From Arthrobacter sp. ISL-65 (GTDB lineage: Bacteria; Actinomycetota; Actinomycetes; Actinomycetales; Micrococcaceae): a stretch of 64,000 bases of DNA. Position 1 is the stretch's first letter. Each line of letters starts with the position of its first letter. Under the pieces are notes generated by a model. That model searched no databases and was not told the DNA's origin. It worked only from the letters and a program-made list of their open reading frames with translations. Positions 25,796 to 35,043 of this stretch are shown one piece after another. Made by a program: the position numbers and the translations under genes. The stretch is from NCBI RefSeq assembly GCF_018613795.1, contig NZ_JAGGPN010000004.1, forward strand, positions 142,452-206,451, given 5' to 3'.

Positions 25796-27525
25796 CAGGA
25801 CTCTTTCTTGTCAGCGCCGACGGTCGCAGCGTCGTGGTGGACATCGGGCACGCGGTCGGCGTCGGTGAGCAGGTTCTCGAACTCGGCGTCCGGCCCCGGA
25901 TCGCAGCCGGTGGCTCCCGGCTTCTCGGCAGGGTCCTCGGTGACGGGGATGCTGTCCGGATTGCCCGCTGTGGCGGTGGCCGGTTCGATGGCGGCTTCCG
26001 CGGCGGCGTCACCGGAGGCGGCCGAAGCGCCGCCGGCCGGGGTGGCCGGCACGCCGCCCAGGTCCGTGCGCTCCAACAGGTTCTTGCCCAGTTTGTCCGA
26101 GCCCGGGAGCTCGATGGGGTACTTGCCGGTGAAGCATGCCGTGCAAAGCCGTTCGCGGGGCTGCTGGGTGGCACCGATCATGCCGTCTTCGGAAATGTAG
26201 GCCAGCGAATCGGCGCCGATGGCCTGCGAGATCTCTTCGATCGTGGCGCCGTTGGCGATCAGCTCTGCGCGGGAGGCGAAGTCGATGCCGTAGAAGCACG
26301 GCCACTGGACCGGCGGGGACGAAATTTTGACGTGCACGGCGGCAGCGCCGGCTTCGCGGAGCATCCGGACAATGGCGCGCTGCGTGTTGCCGCGGACGAT
26401 CGAATCATCCACCACCACCACGCGTTTGCCGCGGATCACGGACTCCAGCGCGTTGAGCTTCAGCCGGATGCCCAGCTGGCGCAGCGTCTGGGAGGGCTGG
26501 ATGAACGTGCGGCCCACGTAGGAGTTCTTGACGAAGCCGTGCGCGAACGGGATGCCGGATTCTTCGGCATAGCCCACGGCTGCGGGGGTGCCGGATTCCG
26601 GGACCGGGATGACAATGTCCGCTTCCTGCGTGTTCTCGCGGGCCAGCTGGCGGCCCATCTCCACACGGGATTCGTACACGGACCGCCCGGCGATCGCGGC
26701 GTCGGGGCGCGCGAGGTAGACATATTCGAAAACGCAACCGGCCGGCGTCGGCTCCGCAAAGCGCTGGGACCGCACACCCTGCTCATCGATGGCGATGAAT
26801 TCGCCGGGTTCGATTTCGCGGATGAAGCTGGCGCCCACGGTGGCCAGGGCGGACTGTTCGGACGCCACCACCCAGCCGCGTTCCAGCCGGCCCAGGCAAA
26901 GGGGGCGGATGCCGTAGGTGTCCCGCGCGGCGTACAGGGTGCCCTCGTCCATGAAGACGAAGCAGAATCCGCCCTTGATCTTGGGGAGCAGCTCGATGGC
27001 GGTCTGTTCGAGGGACTTGCCCTCTTCACCCTCCAGCAGTGCCGTTACCAGGGCGGTGTCCGAGGTGTTGCCCTGCTTCATTTCGCCGCTGAGCTGGCCG
27101 CCGTTGCGTTCCAGGATCATGGCGTTGAGCTCGGCGGTGTTGGTCAGATTGCCGTTGTGCGCCAGGGCCACCGTGCCGGTGCTGGTGGCACCGAGGGTGG
27201 GCTGGGCGTTGGCCCAGTGGCTGGCTCCAGTGGTGGAGTAGCGGCAGTGGCCGACGGCCAGGTGCCCGGTCAGGGTGTTAAGCGTGGTCTCGTCGAAGAC
27301 CTGGGATACGAGGCCCATGTCCTTGTAGACGTTGATCCGCTTGCCGTCGCTGGTTGCTATGCCAGCCGACTCCTGACCGCGGTGCTGCAACGCGTACAGC
27401 CCGTAGTAGGTAAGTTTTGCTACTTCTTCACCTGGTGCCCAGACCCCGAAGACGCCGCAAGCGTCCTGTGGGCCCTTTTCGCCAGGGAGAAGATCATGAG
27501 AAAGTTTTCCATCGCCGCGTGCCAC
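25795..27525 (-). CDS. purF: Amidophosphoribosyltransferase
   Basis: This 576-residue enzyme catalyses the first committed step of purine synthesis, glutamine plus PRPP to phosphoribosylamine. An N-terminal propeptide precedes the nucleophile Cys23 (DACGVFGVW). The Ntn glutaminase half has GHCRYSTTGAS; the PRPP site is VVVVDDSIVRGNT. A C-terminal block ERLCTACFTGKYP is typical of Bacillus-type PurF. About 75 extra Ala/Pro-rich residues follow it, beyond the usual ~500. GTG 27525 has only a weak ribosome-binding site. It heads the purF-purM operon. Confidence 0.96.
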   Translation of the reverse strand: MARGDGKLSHDLLPGEKGPQDACGVFGVWAPGEEVAKLTYYGLYALQHRGQESAGIATSDGKRINVYKDMGLVSQVFDETTLNTLTGHLAVGHCRYSTTGASHWANAQPTLGATSTGTVALAHNGNLTNTAELNAMILERNGGQLSGEMKQGNTSDTALVTALLEGEEGKSLEQTAIELLPKIKGGFCFVFMDEGTLYAARDTYGIRPLCLGRLERGWVVASEQSALATVGASFIREIEPGEFIAIDEQGVRSQRFAEPTPAGCVFEYVYLARPDAAIAGRSVYESRVEMGRQLARENTQEADIVIPVPESGTPAAVGYAEESGIPFAHGFVKNSYVGRTFIQPSQTLRQLGIRLKLNALESVIRGKRVVVVDDSIVRGNTQRAIVRMLREAGAAAVHVKISSPPVQWPCFYGIDFASRAELIANGATIEEISQAIGADSLAYISEDGMIGATQQPRERLCTACFTGKYPIELPGSDKLGKNLLERTDLGGVPATPAGGASAASGDAAAEAAIEPATATAGNPDSIPVTEDPAEKPGATGCDPGPDAEFENLLTDADRVPDVHHDAATVGADKKES

Positions 27526-27572
27526 TGGTCGATTATCTCACGTCGTGAGGTAAGGAAATTCCGGCCGCCGGA

Positions 27573-28013
27573 TTATGACCGCGGGCCGGGCTCGCCGTCG
27601 TCCGTGGTCCGCTCCGGTGCGGGGCCCGGTTCCGTTCCCGGTTCCGTTCCTGGTTCGGTGCCTTGTTCTACGGCTGGGTGCGCGGCCGGTGCCGTGGCCG
27701 GGTGCGTGCCTTCGGCAGAATGCTCCGCTTCCGGCACGGCTTCGACGACGCCGCGGCGGGCGCGGCGCACGCTGGTGCGGTCCAGCACCAGGGCGGAAAT
27801 TGCGCCGAGAATCACACCGGCCGCGGCGCACGGCACCATGAAGAAGCCGTACACGGCGCCGCGGTCGTAGCTGGCATCGCCGGGGAGGGCGTACGCAATG
27901 ACCGCCGCCGCGGCGAAGCCCACCAGCCCGCCCAGGATCAGGAAGGGAACATACTTGGGGGCGCGCCGGACGGTGATCTCGCGCCGTTCGGGGGTGGGTT
28001 GGTCGGAAGACAT
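27573..28013 (-). CDS. Small two-helix membrane protein with acidic repeat tail
   Basis: A 146-residue protein with an N-terminal basic segment, two hydrophobic helices (VPFLILGGLVGFAAAAVIAY and FFMVPCAAAGVILGAISALV) and a Glu/Pro/Thr-rich tail including GTEP repeated three times. The repeat corresponds to GTTCC-rich DNA units around 27624-27662. Position next to purF is conserved in many actinobacteria, but no function is known. No other domain is recognised. Confidence 0.7.
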   Translation of the reverse strand: MSSDQPTPERREITVRRAPKYVPFLILGGLVGFAAAAVIAYALPGDASYDRGAVYGFFMVPCAAAGVILGAISALVLDRTSVRRARRGVVEAVPEAEHSAEGTHPATAPAAHPAVEQGTEPGTEPGTEPGPAPERTTDDGEPGPRS

Positions 28014-28069
28014 GCCATCTAGCCTACTGTCATCCCGGCCGCGGGCCTGCCCCGGCGGGTTCAGCCTGC

Positions 28070-28927
28070 TCAGGCCTTCGGCCCCGCCGGGACCAGCCGC
28101 TGCCGCTGCTCGCCCAGGAGTTCCCCGCCGGACATCCGCATGACGTCGCCGGCTAACAGGTACGGGAAGCGGCCGGACAGTGCCACGCCCTCCGGGGTGC
28201 CGGTGGTGATGAGGTCGCCGGGTTCGAGCACCATGTACTGCGAGAGCCGGCGCACCAGTTCTACCGGCCCGAACACCATGTCCGCCGTCGAGCTGTCCTG
28301 CCGGACCTCGTCATTGACCCAGGACGCGAGGCGGATGCCGTCCGCATCCACTCCCGCGGCGGGCACCAGCCAGGGCCCCACCGGGTTGAAGGTGGGGCAG
28401 GATTTGCCCAGCGACCACTGCGGCCCGGAGTGCTCCAGCTGGTACTCACGCTCGGAGACGTCATTGGACAGGACGTAGCCGGCGATGCAGTCGGCCGCCT
28501 CGGCGTCGGATACCAGGTAGCTGGCACGCCGGCCGATGACCACTCCCAGCTCCACCTCCCAGTCCACCCGCTGCGCCCCGGGCGGGATGACGACGTCGTC
28601 GTCCGGACCTACAACGGTGTTGGGATGCTTGAAGAAGATAATGGGGCGCTCCGGCACGGGCAAGCCGGATTCGGCGGCGTGCGCGGCGTAGTTCAGCCCC
28701 ACGCCGATCACGGCGCCGGGCCTGGCGATGGGCGCGCCGACCCGTTTGCCGTCGAGGGTCACCCGGGGGAGGCCTGTCAGGTCCAGATCCGTGAGTTGGC
28801 CGGCCCAGGCCTCCAGGAAGTCCCCGTCGATGTCCTGGGTGACCGGCCGCAGGTCATAGCCCTGGCCGTCGTCGTCGATGACCACAGGTACCTCGTTGCC
28901 CGCCGGGCCAATGCGCATTAACCGCAT
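28070..28927 (-). CDS. Fumarylacetoacetate hydrolase-family protein
   Basis: A 285-residue FAH-fold enzyme. It has VIGVGLNYAAHAAESG, PIIFFKHPNTVVG, the metal-binding WEVELGVVIGR (Glu residues), the loop SNDVSEREYQ and the C-terminal GDLITTGTPEGVAL. Such enzymes hydrolyse, decarboxylate or isomerise 2-oxo acids or acylpyruvates. Its start is 11 bp after the end of uraH, so it is probably in the urate operon; whether it acts on a ureide-derived product is an inference from position only. Confidence 0.85.
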   Translation of the reverse strand: MRLMRIGPAGNEVPVVIDDDGQGYDLRPVTQDIDGDFLEAWAGQLTDLDLTGLPRVTLDGKRVGAPIARPGAVIGVGLNYAAHAAESGLPVPERPIIFFKHPNTVVGPDDDVVIPPGAQRVDWEVELGVVIGRRASYLVSDAEAADCIAGYVLSNDVSEREYQLEHSGPQWSLGKSCPTFNPVGPWLVPAAGVDADGIRLASWVNDEVRQDSSTADMVFGPVELVRRLSQYMVLEPGDLITTGTPEGVALSGRFPYLLAGDVMRMSGGELLGEQRQRLVPAGPKA

Positions 28928-28938
28928 GCTGTCTCCTT

Positions 28939-29277
28939 TCAGCTGCCGCGGTAGGTGGAGTAGGCGAACGGGCTCAGCAGCAGCGGCACATGGTAGTGCT
29001 CGGTGCCCGTGACCTCGAAAACCAGGTCTACCTCCGGGAAGAACGTGGTGCCGCCCTGCTGGGCATAGTAGTCGCCGGTGGCGAAGTTGAGTCGGTAGTT
29101 CCCGGGGGCCAGGACTTCCGGTCCCAGGTCCTTCGCGCGGCCGTCCGCATCGGTGGTGCCGGTGCCCAGCTGAGTCCAGCTGCCGCCGTCGTTCGCGTAA
29201 AGCACGACGGCGATACCCGCCGCCGGGCGTCCGGCGCCGGTGTCCAGAACGTGGGTTGTTACGTGGGAAACGCTCAT
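28939..29277 (-). CDS. uraH: 5-Hydroxyisourate hydrolase (transthyretin-like)
   Basis: This 112-residue enzyme opens 5-hydroxyisourate to OHCU in urate breakdown. It begins with SHVTTHVLDTGAGRPA (catalytic His) and ends with the family hallmark YRGS; HYHVPLLLSPFAYSTY lies before it. ATG 29277 overlaps the uraD stop (ATGA). Length and motifs are standard for PucM/UraH. Confidence 0.95.
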   Translation of the reverse strand: MSVSHVTTHVLDTGAGRPAAGIAVVLYANDGGSWTQLGTGTTDADGRAKDLGPEVLAPGNYRLNFATGDYYAQQGGTTFFPEVDLVFEVTGTEHYHVPLLLSPFAYSTYRGS

Positions 29278-29771
29278 TCGCTGATCACTCCTTCTAGGCG
29301 CAGCAGGGCGATTTCCCGCAGCTGCTGCGCGACAATGGCGTCTTCCTGCGCCGGGGTATTGGCCAGGCGCTCGTTCAGCGCTGCCAGGATTTCGGGGGCC
29401 GTGCGTCCGGCGGCCCGGATCAGGAAGACCCGGCCAAACTTTTCCTCGTAGGCACGGTTGCCGCGCACCAGGGCGTCGGCCACGTCGGTGTCCGCCGGGT
29501 CCACGCCTGCCTGCTCGGACCGGGACATGGCGGCCTCGGTGGTTTGCGCGGCGGGGCGTTCGCCGATCCTCGGGTGGTGGGCCATTGCGCCTTCCACCTC
29601 GTCCGGCGTGAACGGCGCGGCGGCGGCCCGGGCTCCGTCGAGGAGCTCCCGGCGGGAGGCGAAGGGGCGCGCAGCGGCGATCTGGTCTACCCAGCGGGGG
29701 ACGTCGATGCAGGGGCGCAGGACTGCGTTGGCAGCGTCCCTGTCCGCGGCGTTGAATTCGGCAAGCTTCAC
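29274..29771 (-). CDS. uraD: OHCU decarboxylase
   Basis: This 165-residue enzyme decarboxylates 2-oxo-4-hydroxy-4-carboxy-5-ureidoimidazoline to S-allantoin, the step after UraH. The catalytic signature MAHHPRIGE (His65/His66 region) is intact, followed by the conserved ANRAYEEKFG-like GNRAYEEKFGRVFLI. GTG 29771 is chosen because GAGGATCACAAC precedes it; the longer frame to 29849 adds an unrelated His-rich leader. It is the first gene of uraD-uraH-FAH; urate oxidase itself is not in the window. Confidence 0.93.
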   Translation of the reverse strand: MKLAEFNAADRDAANAVLRPCIDVPRWVDQIAAARPFASRRELLDGARAAAAPFTPDEVEGAMAHHPRIGERPAAQTTEAAMSRSEQAGVDPADTDVADALVRGNRAYEEKFGRVFLIRAAGRTAPEILAALNERLANTPAQEDAIVAQQLREIALLRLEGVISE

Positions 29772-29870
29772 GTTGTGATCCTCAAGCAGATGCTGGCATC
29801 CATGGTGACGGCTATGCGGAGGGCCGGATGCTTTCCCGGCGATCGCCAACCCCTTATCGAGGGATCGTTG

Positions 29871-29889
29871 AGTTCCGCATCATGGAACT
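29871..29889. promoter_or_regulatory. Inverted repeat AGTTCC-N7-GGAACT upstream of the urate operon
   Basis: It lies about 100 bp upstream of the uraD start and has perfect 6-bp arms. The size suits an IclR- or GntR-type repressor, as is usual for urate/allantoin operons. No regulator is adjacent. Confidence 0.45.
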
Positions 29890-30227
29890 GTTATTTCAGC
29901 ATACGTAATAGTGAAGCCGAGTAGGTGCGCCGGTGTCAAGAGACTACAGCAGGGGCTGAGCTTGGACGGATACCCGGACGCCCGGACGTCCGGACGCTCC
30001 CTCAGCTTTTGGAGGCTTTTGGCCAACGCTTCCGCAATCGGTGCGGACGGGTTTGGGTTTTTCCTGCAGGATCTGAGGACGGGTTTGGGGGATGGAGTAG
30101 TGCTGGCGCTTATGAAGGGGGTGGCTGGGGGCCTCGAGGGGCCAAGAATTGTCAAAGCTCGAAGAAGTAGCCTGTCCAGACCGTGGCTATCCGCCGCGGC
30201 ACCGTTCCGGCCGGAAGATAATCGGAT
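29890..30227. other. Intergenic region between urate operon and response regulator
   Basis: No gene was found. It contains short CCGGACG-type repeats (about 29967-29995) and must hold the promoter of the two-component system that starts at 30228. Confidence 0.5.
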
Positions 30228-30911
30228 ATGCAGATCCTGGTGGTTGAAGATGACGAATCGGTGGCCGCCGGCGTGATGGAGGGCCTGACCAGGGCCGGCT
30301 TCCAGGCCCGGCACGTCGCCGACGGGGCAGGGGCGCTCGCCGAGGTCCGCAGCTCCAGTCCTGATTTCGTGCTCCTTGACCTGGGCCTGCCGGACATGGA
30401 CGGCACGGACGTCTGCCGGTCCATCCGGTCCCTGACCATGACACCGATCATCGTTGTCAGTGCCCGCGACGAGGAAATCGACCGGGTGCTGGCCCTGGAG
30501 CTGGGGGCAGACGACTATCTGGTGAAGCCGTTTGGAATGCGGGAGCTCGTCGCGCGGATCCGGGCCGTGGCCCGGCGCACGGCCGACCCGCAGTCTGAGA
30601 CCGCCCCGCCGGCCGACGGCGCGCGCGTCATCGGCACCCTGAGCATCGACCAGCGCTCGCGGCGGGTCCTGGTGGACGGGACCGAAATCCATCTCACCGC
30701 CAAGGAGTTCGAGCTCCTCTACTACCTGGCGGAGGACCCCGGCGCCGTGTGCCAGCGCAGCGACATTCTGCGCGCGGTGTGGGACGGCACCTGGTACGGA
30801 ACCACCAAGACCCTGGACGCGCACGTGGCAGCCATCCGCAAGAAGCTCGGCGACCCCCGCTGGATCGAGGCGGTGCGCGGCGTAGGGTTCAGGCTGGACG
30901 TGCCCGGATGA
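30228..30911 (+). CDS. OmpR-family response regulator
   Basis: A 227-residue protein with a receiver domain, VVEDDE at 5-10, phospho-acceptor Asp51 (LLDLGLPDMDG) and the conserved Lys in LVKPFGM. It is followed by a winged-helix DNA-binding domain (~130-227, HLTAKEFELLYYLAEDPG, TLDAHVAAIRKKLGD, VRGVGFRL). It pairs with the histidine kinase that begins at 30908 (4-base overlap). The signal and targets are unknown. Confidence 0.93.
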   Translation: MQILVVEDDESVAAGVMEGLTRAGFQARHVADGAGALAEVRSSSPDFVLLDLGLPDMDGTDVCRSIRSLTMTPIIVVSARDEEIDRVLALELGADDYLVKPFGMRELVARIRAVARRTADPQSETAPPADGARVIGTLSIDQRSRRVLVDGTEIHLTAKEFELLYYLAEDPGAVCQRSDILRAVWDGTWYGTTKTLDAHVAAIRKKLGDPRWIEAVRGVGFRLDVPG

Positions 30912-32308
30912 GGTGGCGGCTGATTTCCGTGTTCATGGCCATCACGCTTCTGGTGGTGCTGGTGCAGGACATTCCGCTGGGCAGCTACCTGGTACGGGTG
31001 GAACGCGACCGGCTGGCCACCTCCCTTGAACGCGACGCCTTTTTGCTCAGCGGGCGGGCACGGCAGCTGCTCGAAACGGGCGCTTCGGAACCCGGGACCG
31101 TGGCCGCCGCCGTCCGCGATTACGGCCACGCCAGCGGGGCCCGCGTGGTGGTGGTGGACCGTTCCGGTACAGCCGTGGCAACGTCCGACGACGACCAGTC
31201 GGCTACAGGGGCCTCCTACCTTTCGCGCCCCGAAATTTCCGCCGCGCTCGCTGGCCAGATCACCTCCGGTCAGCGGCACTCGGACACGTTGGGATTCGAC
31301 CTGGTCTACGTCACCGTTCCCGTCCTCAGCGGCGAGAACATCACCGGTGCAGTGCGCCTGACCTACCCGGCGTCCGTAGTGGACGACCGCGTCTCCGGCC
31401 AGCTGAGGGTGATGTGGGCGGTTGCCGGCATCACTGTCCTGCTTGCCGGGCTGCTGGCCTACCTGATGGCTGGGGCCGTGACCAGGCGGATCAAGCGGCT
31501 GCAGAAGGCCACGGAACTGCTCGCGGAAGGCAACCTCGCCACCCGCACCGAGGAGGAGCAGGGGCCGCCGGAGCTGCGCACCCTGGCCCGGTCCTTCAAC
31601 CAGATGGCGGACCGGCTGGAGCACCTGCTGCAGCAGCAGCGGGGGTTCGCCAGCGATGCGTCCCACCAGCTGCGCACGCCCCTGACGGGGCTGCGGCTGC
31701 GGCTGGAGAACGCCGTGGATGCCGTCGGTAATGATCCGGACGGGGCGCGCGTCATGGTGGCAGACTCGCTGGAGGAGACGTACCGGCTGCAGCTCATCAT
31801 TGACGGCCTGCTCCTCCTGAGCCGGGCGGACAGCCGCAATGTGGACCGGGAGGATGCGGACCTCAGCGAGATCGCCCGGAACCGCGTGGAGCAGTGGGAA
31901 GCGCTGGCCGAGGAAAGCGGGGTGCGGACGGTCCTGGACGCGGTTCCGGATGCCAGGGTGGTGGCCATGCCCGGCGCGGCAGAGCAGATCATCGACAACC
32001 TCATCGACAACGCCCTGGCCGTGGCGCCGCCGGACTCGGAGATCCGCCTGGTGGTCCGCCCTGACGGTACTTCGGGAGGCTACGAACTTCACGTGCTCGA
32101 CGACGGCCCCGGGCTTTCCGAGGAAGACCGGCAGAAGGCCTTCAACCGCTTTTGGCGCGGCCAGTCGACGTCGGAGGGCAGCGGCCTCGGCCTGGCCATC
32201 GTCCAGCAGCTCGCCGAAGCCAGCGGCGCGGCGGCGTCCCTCGAAGCCAGGCCCGGCGCCCCGGGCCTGGACGCCCGGGTCACATTCAAGGGCGCCGCGC
32301 GCCCCTGA
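30908..32308 (+). CDS. Sensor histidine kinase
   Basis: A 466-residue membrane kinase from ATG 30908, overlapping the regulator stop. It has TM1 (ISVFMAITLLVVLVQ), an extracytoplasmic sensing region (~30-165), TM2 (~167-190) and a HAMP segment (~188-240). The H-box SDASHQLRTPLTG carries phospho-acceptor His253; N-box DNLIDNAL and G-boxes DDGPGL and GSGLGLAI follow. Start is set by coupling; an upstream frame would overlap the regulator. Ligand unknown. Confidence 0.93.
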   Translation: MRWRLISVFMAITLLVVLVQDIPLGSYLVRVERDRLATSLERDAFLLSGRARQLLETGASEPGTVAAAVRDYGHASGARVVVVDRSGTAVATSDDDQSATGASYLSRPEISAALAGQITSGQRHSDTLGFDLVYVTVPVLSGENITGAVRLTYPASVVDDRVSGQLRVMWAVAGITVLLAGLLAYLMAGAVTRRIKRLQKATELLAEGNLATRTEEEQGPPELRTLARSFNQMADRLEHLLQQQRGFASDASHQLRTPLTGLRLRLENAVDAVGNDPDGARVMVADSLEETYRLQLIIDGLLLLSRADSRNVDREDADLSEIARNRVEQWEALAEESGVRTVLDAVPDARVVAMPGAAEQIIDNLIDNALAVAPPDSEIRLVVRPDGTSGGYELHVLDDGPGLSEEDRQKAFNRFWRGQSTSEGSGLGLAIVQQLAEASGAAASLEARPGAPGLDARVTFKGAARP

Positions 32309-32346
32309 CGGATGCACCGTAACGGGTTTCGCCATATTCTGGCCAA

Positions 32347-32931
32347 GTGGATACAAGCACCGTGAACTCCGGCGAACAGGTTGACAGGCAGGCGCGCATT
32401 CTTGAAGCGGCGCTGGGTCTGCTGTCACGCCACGGCATCTCAGGTGTGAATATGCGCGCTGTGGCCCGCGAAGCCGGGGTCGCACTCGGCCTCGTGAATT
32501 ATTACTACGAAGACAAGTCGAGCTTGATCCGTGCGGCCTTGCACCGGATCGACGAGCAAGACCTCATGCTGGTCGCTGCCGACCCCGCTTCGCCCCCGGA
32601 CGAGCAGCTCCGAACGGCCCTTCGGCGCGTTGCCGGCCCGGAACTCCTGACCACACAATATCTGTCCCTGCGCCTCCATCTTTGGGCGCTGGCGCAAGCC
32701 CATGAAGACTTTGCGCTGATCAACGCGGCTGCGTTTGAGCGGTATCTCGATGGGCTCGCGACGCTGATAGGGAATGCCAAACCCGAGCTCACCAGCGATG
32801 AATGCAGGGAGCGGGCGGCCGACATCGTCGTCGTGCAAAACGGCATGTGGCTGACGGCGCTCCTTGGCGTAGACGAGGCATCCATCCGGAGGAGCCTCGC
32901 CCGCACGGAGCAGATCGCCTTCGCCGGCTAG
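32347..32931 (+). CDS. TetR-family repressor, BetI-like
   Basis: A 194-residue protein starting GTG 32347. The helix-turn-helix lies at ~20-65 (ILEAALGLLSRHGISGVNMRAVAREAGVALGLVNYYYEDK), with the BetI-type LVNYYY recognition helix. The C-terminal ligand domain is all-helical. It precedes betA-betB, and palindromes in the gap between them fit a TetR dimer. By analogy with BetI it should release DNA in the presence of choline; the ligand is inferred from context. Confidence 0.82.
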   Translation: MDTSTVNSGEQVDRQARILEAALGLLSRHGISGVNMRAVAREAGVALGLVNYYYEDKSSLIRAALHRIDEQDLMLVAADPASPPDEQLRTALRRVAGPELLTTQYLSLRLHLWALAQAHEDFALINAAAFERYLDGLATLIGNAKPELTSDECRERAADIVVVQNGMWLTALLGVDEASIRRSLARTEQIAFAG

Positions 32932-32991
32932 CGGATACAGAACCCTAGCTAAACACGCACACTCGGCCTGGGCGACCCACGCCCCAAACTT

Positions 32992-33034
32992 TTTGAACAG
33001 ATGTCCAGTTTTAACCTTGAACACTTGTTCAAGG
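32992..33034. promoter_or_regulatory. Probable BetI-like operators upstream of betA
   Basis: CCTTGAACA-CT-TGTTCAAGG (33015-33034) is a perfect inverted repeat with 9-bp arms. Fifteen bases upstream TTTGAACA-GA-TGTCCA is a degenerate second copy at 32992-33007. The TTGAACA half-site appears in both, as expected for a TetR-type dimer bound twice. Confidence 0.65.
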
Positions 33035-33318
33035 TGGACTACTCTGCATGTGTATGACCTACACCACACAAACCGGGCCCCGCGGAAATAAAGGCGTTTC
33101 ATCGGCGACCTCCGGTTTCCGGCTCAGGGAAGAATCCACTCGGCGCAACTCCCTGGCCGTCTCGTCAAACCCCACGCCGGGCTAACGGCGATCCAGCACT
33201 GCATCTAGCAACAACTCAGAATCCACAACGTTCTCCGGGGCACGGTGTATTGCCAGCTTCCGGATGAAGGACAACCCGCCCCGGCGGGTGATCTGCACCA
33301 GGTAGAAGGAGAATTTGC
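33035..33318 (+). other. Leader region of betA
   Basis: About 280 bp separate the operator from betA. A 43-codon frame (33055-33186, starting MTYTTQTGPRGNK) is open but lacks a clear ribosome-binding site, so it is not called as a gene. The betA ribosome-binding site GAAGGAGAATTTGC ends this stretch. Confidence 0.4.
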
Positions 33319-35034
33319 ATGACACAGACCAACTACGACTACGTCATCGTCGGCGGCGGAAGCGCGGGTTCCGTGCTCGCCAACCGCCTGAGCGACGGAG
33401 GCCAGAGCAGCGTCCTGGTTCTTGAAGCCGGACGGAGCGACTACCCCTGGGACCTTTTCATCCAGATGCCCGCAGCGCTGACCTTCCCCAGCGGCAACCC
33501 TCTCTATGACTGGCGCTACGAATCCGATCCCGAGCCCCACATGGGCGGCCGGCGGGTGGCACACGCCCGCGGCAAGGTCCTGGGCGGCTCCAGCTCCATC
33601 AACGGCATGATCTTCCAGCGCGGAAACCCGCTCGACTACGAGCGCTGGGGCGCCGACGCCGGCATGGAAACGTGGGACTTCGCGCACTGCCTCCCGTACT
33701 TCAACCGGATGGAAAACGCGCTTGCCGCCGATCCCGACGATGAACTGCGCGGACACTCCGGCCCGCTGGTGCTGGAGCGCGGCCCCGCCACCAATCCGCT
33801 GTTCCAGGCCTTCTTCGCCGCCGCCCAAGAGGCTGGATACCCGCTGACCGACGACGTCAACGGCTACCGCCAGGAGGGCTTCGCTGCATTCGACCGCAAC
33901 GTCCACAAGGGCCAGCGGCTCTCCGCCTCCCGCGCCTACCTGCGGCCCGAATTCGGCCGGAAGAACCTGACCGTCCTGACCCGGGCCCTCGTCACCAAGG
34001 TCAACTTCAAGGGCAACGTGGCCACCGGTGTCACCTACCGCCGCAACGGCAAGACCCACCAGGTCAACGCCGGTGAAGTTATCCTGGCCGGCGGCGCCAT
34101 CAACACGCCGCAGCTGCTGCAGCTCTCCGGCGTCGGCGATGCCGTCCACCTGAACTCGCTGGGCATCAACTCCGTGGTGAACCTGCCCGGCGTCGGCGAA
34201 AACCTCCAGGACCACCTCGAGGTCTACATCCAGCATGCCTGCACCCAGCCGGTCTCCATGCAGCCCAACCTGGACCTGTGGCGCTACCCGCTGATCGGGC
34301 TGCAGTGGATGCTGGGGCGTAAGGGGCCGGCCGCCACCAACCACTTCGAGGGCGGCGGCTTCGTCCGCTCCAACGACGACGTGGCCTACCCCAACCTGAT
34401 GTTCCACTTCCTCCCGGTCGCCGTCCGCTACGACGGCCAGAAGGCGGACGCCAAGCACGGCTACCAGGTGCACATCGGCCCCATGTACTCCGACGCCCGC
34501 GGCAGCCTGAAGATCAAGTCCACCGATCCCACGGTGCACCCGTCCATGCTGTTCAACTATCTTTCCACCGACCAGGACCGCCGCGAGTGGGTCGAGGCGA
34601 TCCGCGTTGCACGCGACATCCTTGGCCAGTCCGCCATGGGTCCCTTCAGCGGCGGCGAGCTTTCTCCCGGACAGAGCGTGCAGACCGACGCGGAGATCCT
34701 TGACTGGGTTGCCCGCGACGCCGAAACGGCGCTGCACCCGTCCTGTACCGCGAAGATGGGTCCGGACTCCGATCCCATGGCCGTGGTGAACCCGCTGGAC
34801 ATGAGCGTGCACGGCACCCGCGGCCTCCGCGTGGTGGACGCGTCGGCCATGCCCTACGTGACCAACGGCAACATCTACGCCCCGGTGATGATGCTCGCCG
34901 AGAAGGCTGCCGACCTGATCGCCGGCAAGGCGCCGCTCGCGCCCCAGCACGCCGAGTTCTACCGGCACGGCGTGAGCCCGCTGGAACGCGGCGGAGCCGC
35001 GCCGGTAGCAGCCACCGCGGCGGCGAAGGGCTAG
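33319..35034 (+). CDS. betA: Choline dehydrogenase / GMC oxidoreductase
   Basis: This 571-residue FAD enzyme of the GMC family oxidises choline to betaine aldehyde. The ADP-binding motif is [14 protein letters not shown] (~11-24); GMC signature 1 is [18 protein letters not shown] and signature 2 is [13 protein letters not shown]. The active-site His is in [10 protein letters not shown] and the conserved Asn in NGNIYAP. Length fits BetA. RBS GAAGGAGAATTTGC precedes ATG 33319. betB follows after 9 bp, and a BetI-like repressor precedes; together this supports choline rather than another alcohol. Confidence 0.92.
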   Translation: MTQTNYDYVIVGGGSAGSVLANRLSDGGQSSVLVLEAGRSDYPWDLFIQMPAALTFPSGNPLYDWRYESDPEPHMGGRRVAHARGKVLGGSSSINGMIFQRGNPLDYERWGADAGMETWDFAHCLPYFNRMENALAADPDDELRGHSGPLVLERGPATNPLFQAFFAAAQEAGYPLTDDVNGYRQEGFAAFDRNVHKGQRLSASRAYLRPEFGRKNLTVLTRALVTKVNFKGNVATGVTYRRNGKTHQVNAGEVILAGGAINTPQLLQLSGVGDAVHLNSLGINSVVNLPGVGENLQDHLEVYIQHACTQPVSMQPNLDLWRYPLIGLQWMLGRKGPAATNHFEGGGFVRSNDDVAYPNLMFHFLPVAVRYDGQKADAKHGYQVHIGPMYSDARGSLKIKSTDPTVHPSMLFNYLSTDQDRREWVEAIRVARDILGQSAMGPFSGGELSPGQSVQTDAEILDWVARDAETALHPSCTAKMGPDSDPMAVVNPLDMSVHGTRGLRVVDASAMPYVTNGNIYAPVMMLAEKAADLIAGKAPLAPQHAEFYRHGVSPLERGGAAPVAATAAAKG

Positions 35035-35043
35035 GGGATCAGC

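Noticed and set aside
25834..27870. 678-codon frame antisense to purF
   Set aside because: Runs across purF and the intergenic region; composition is that of a complement frame.
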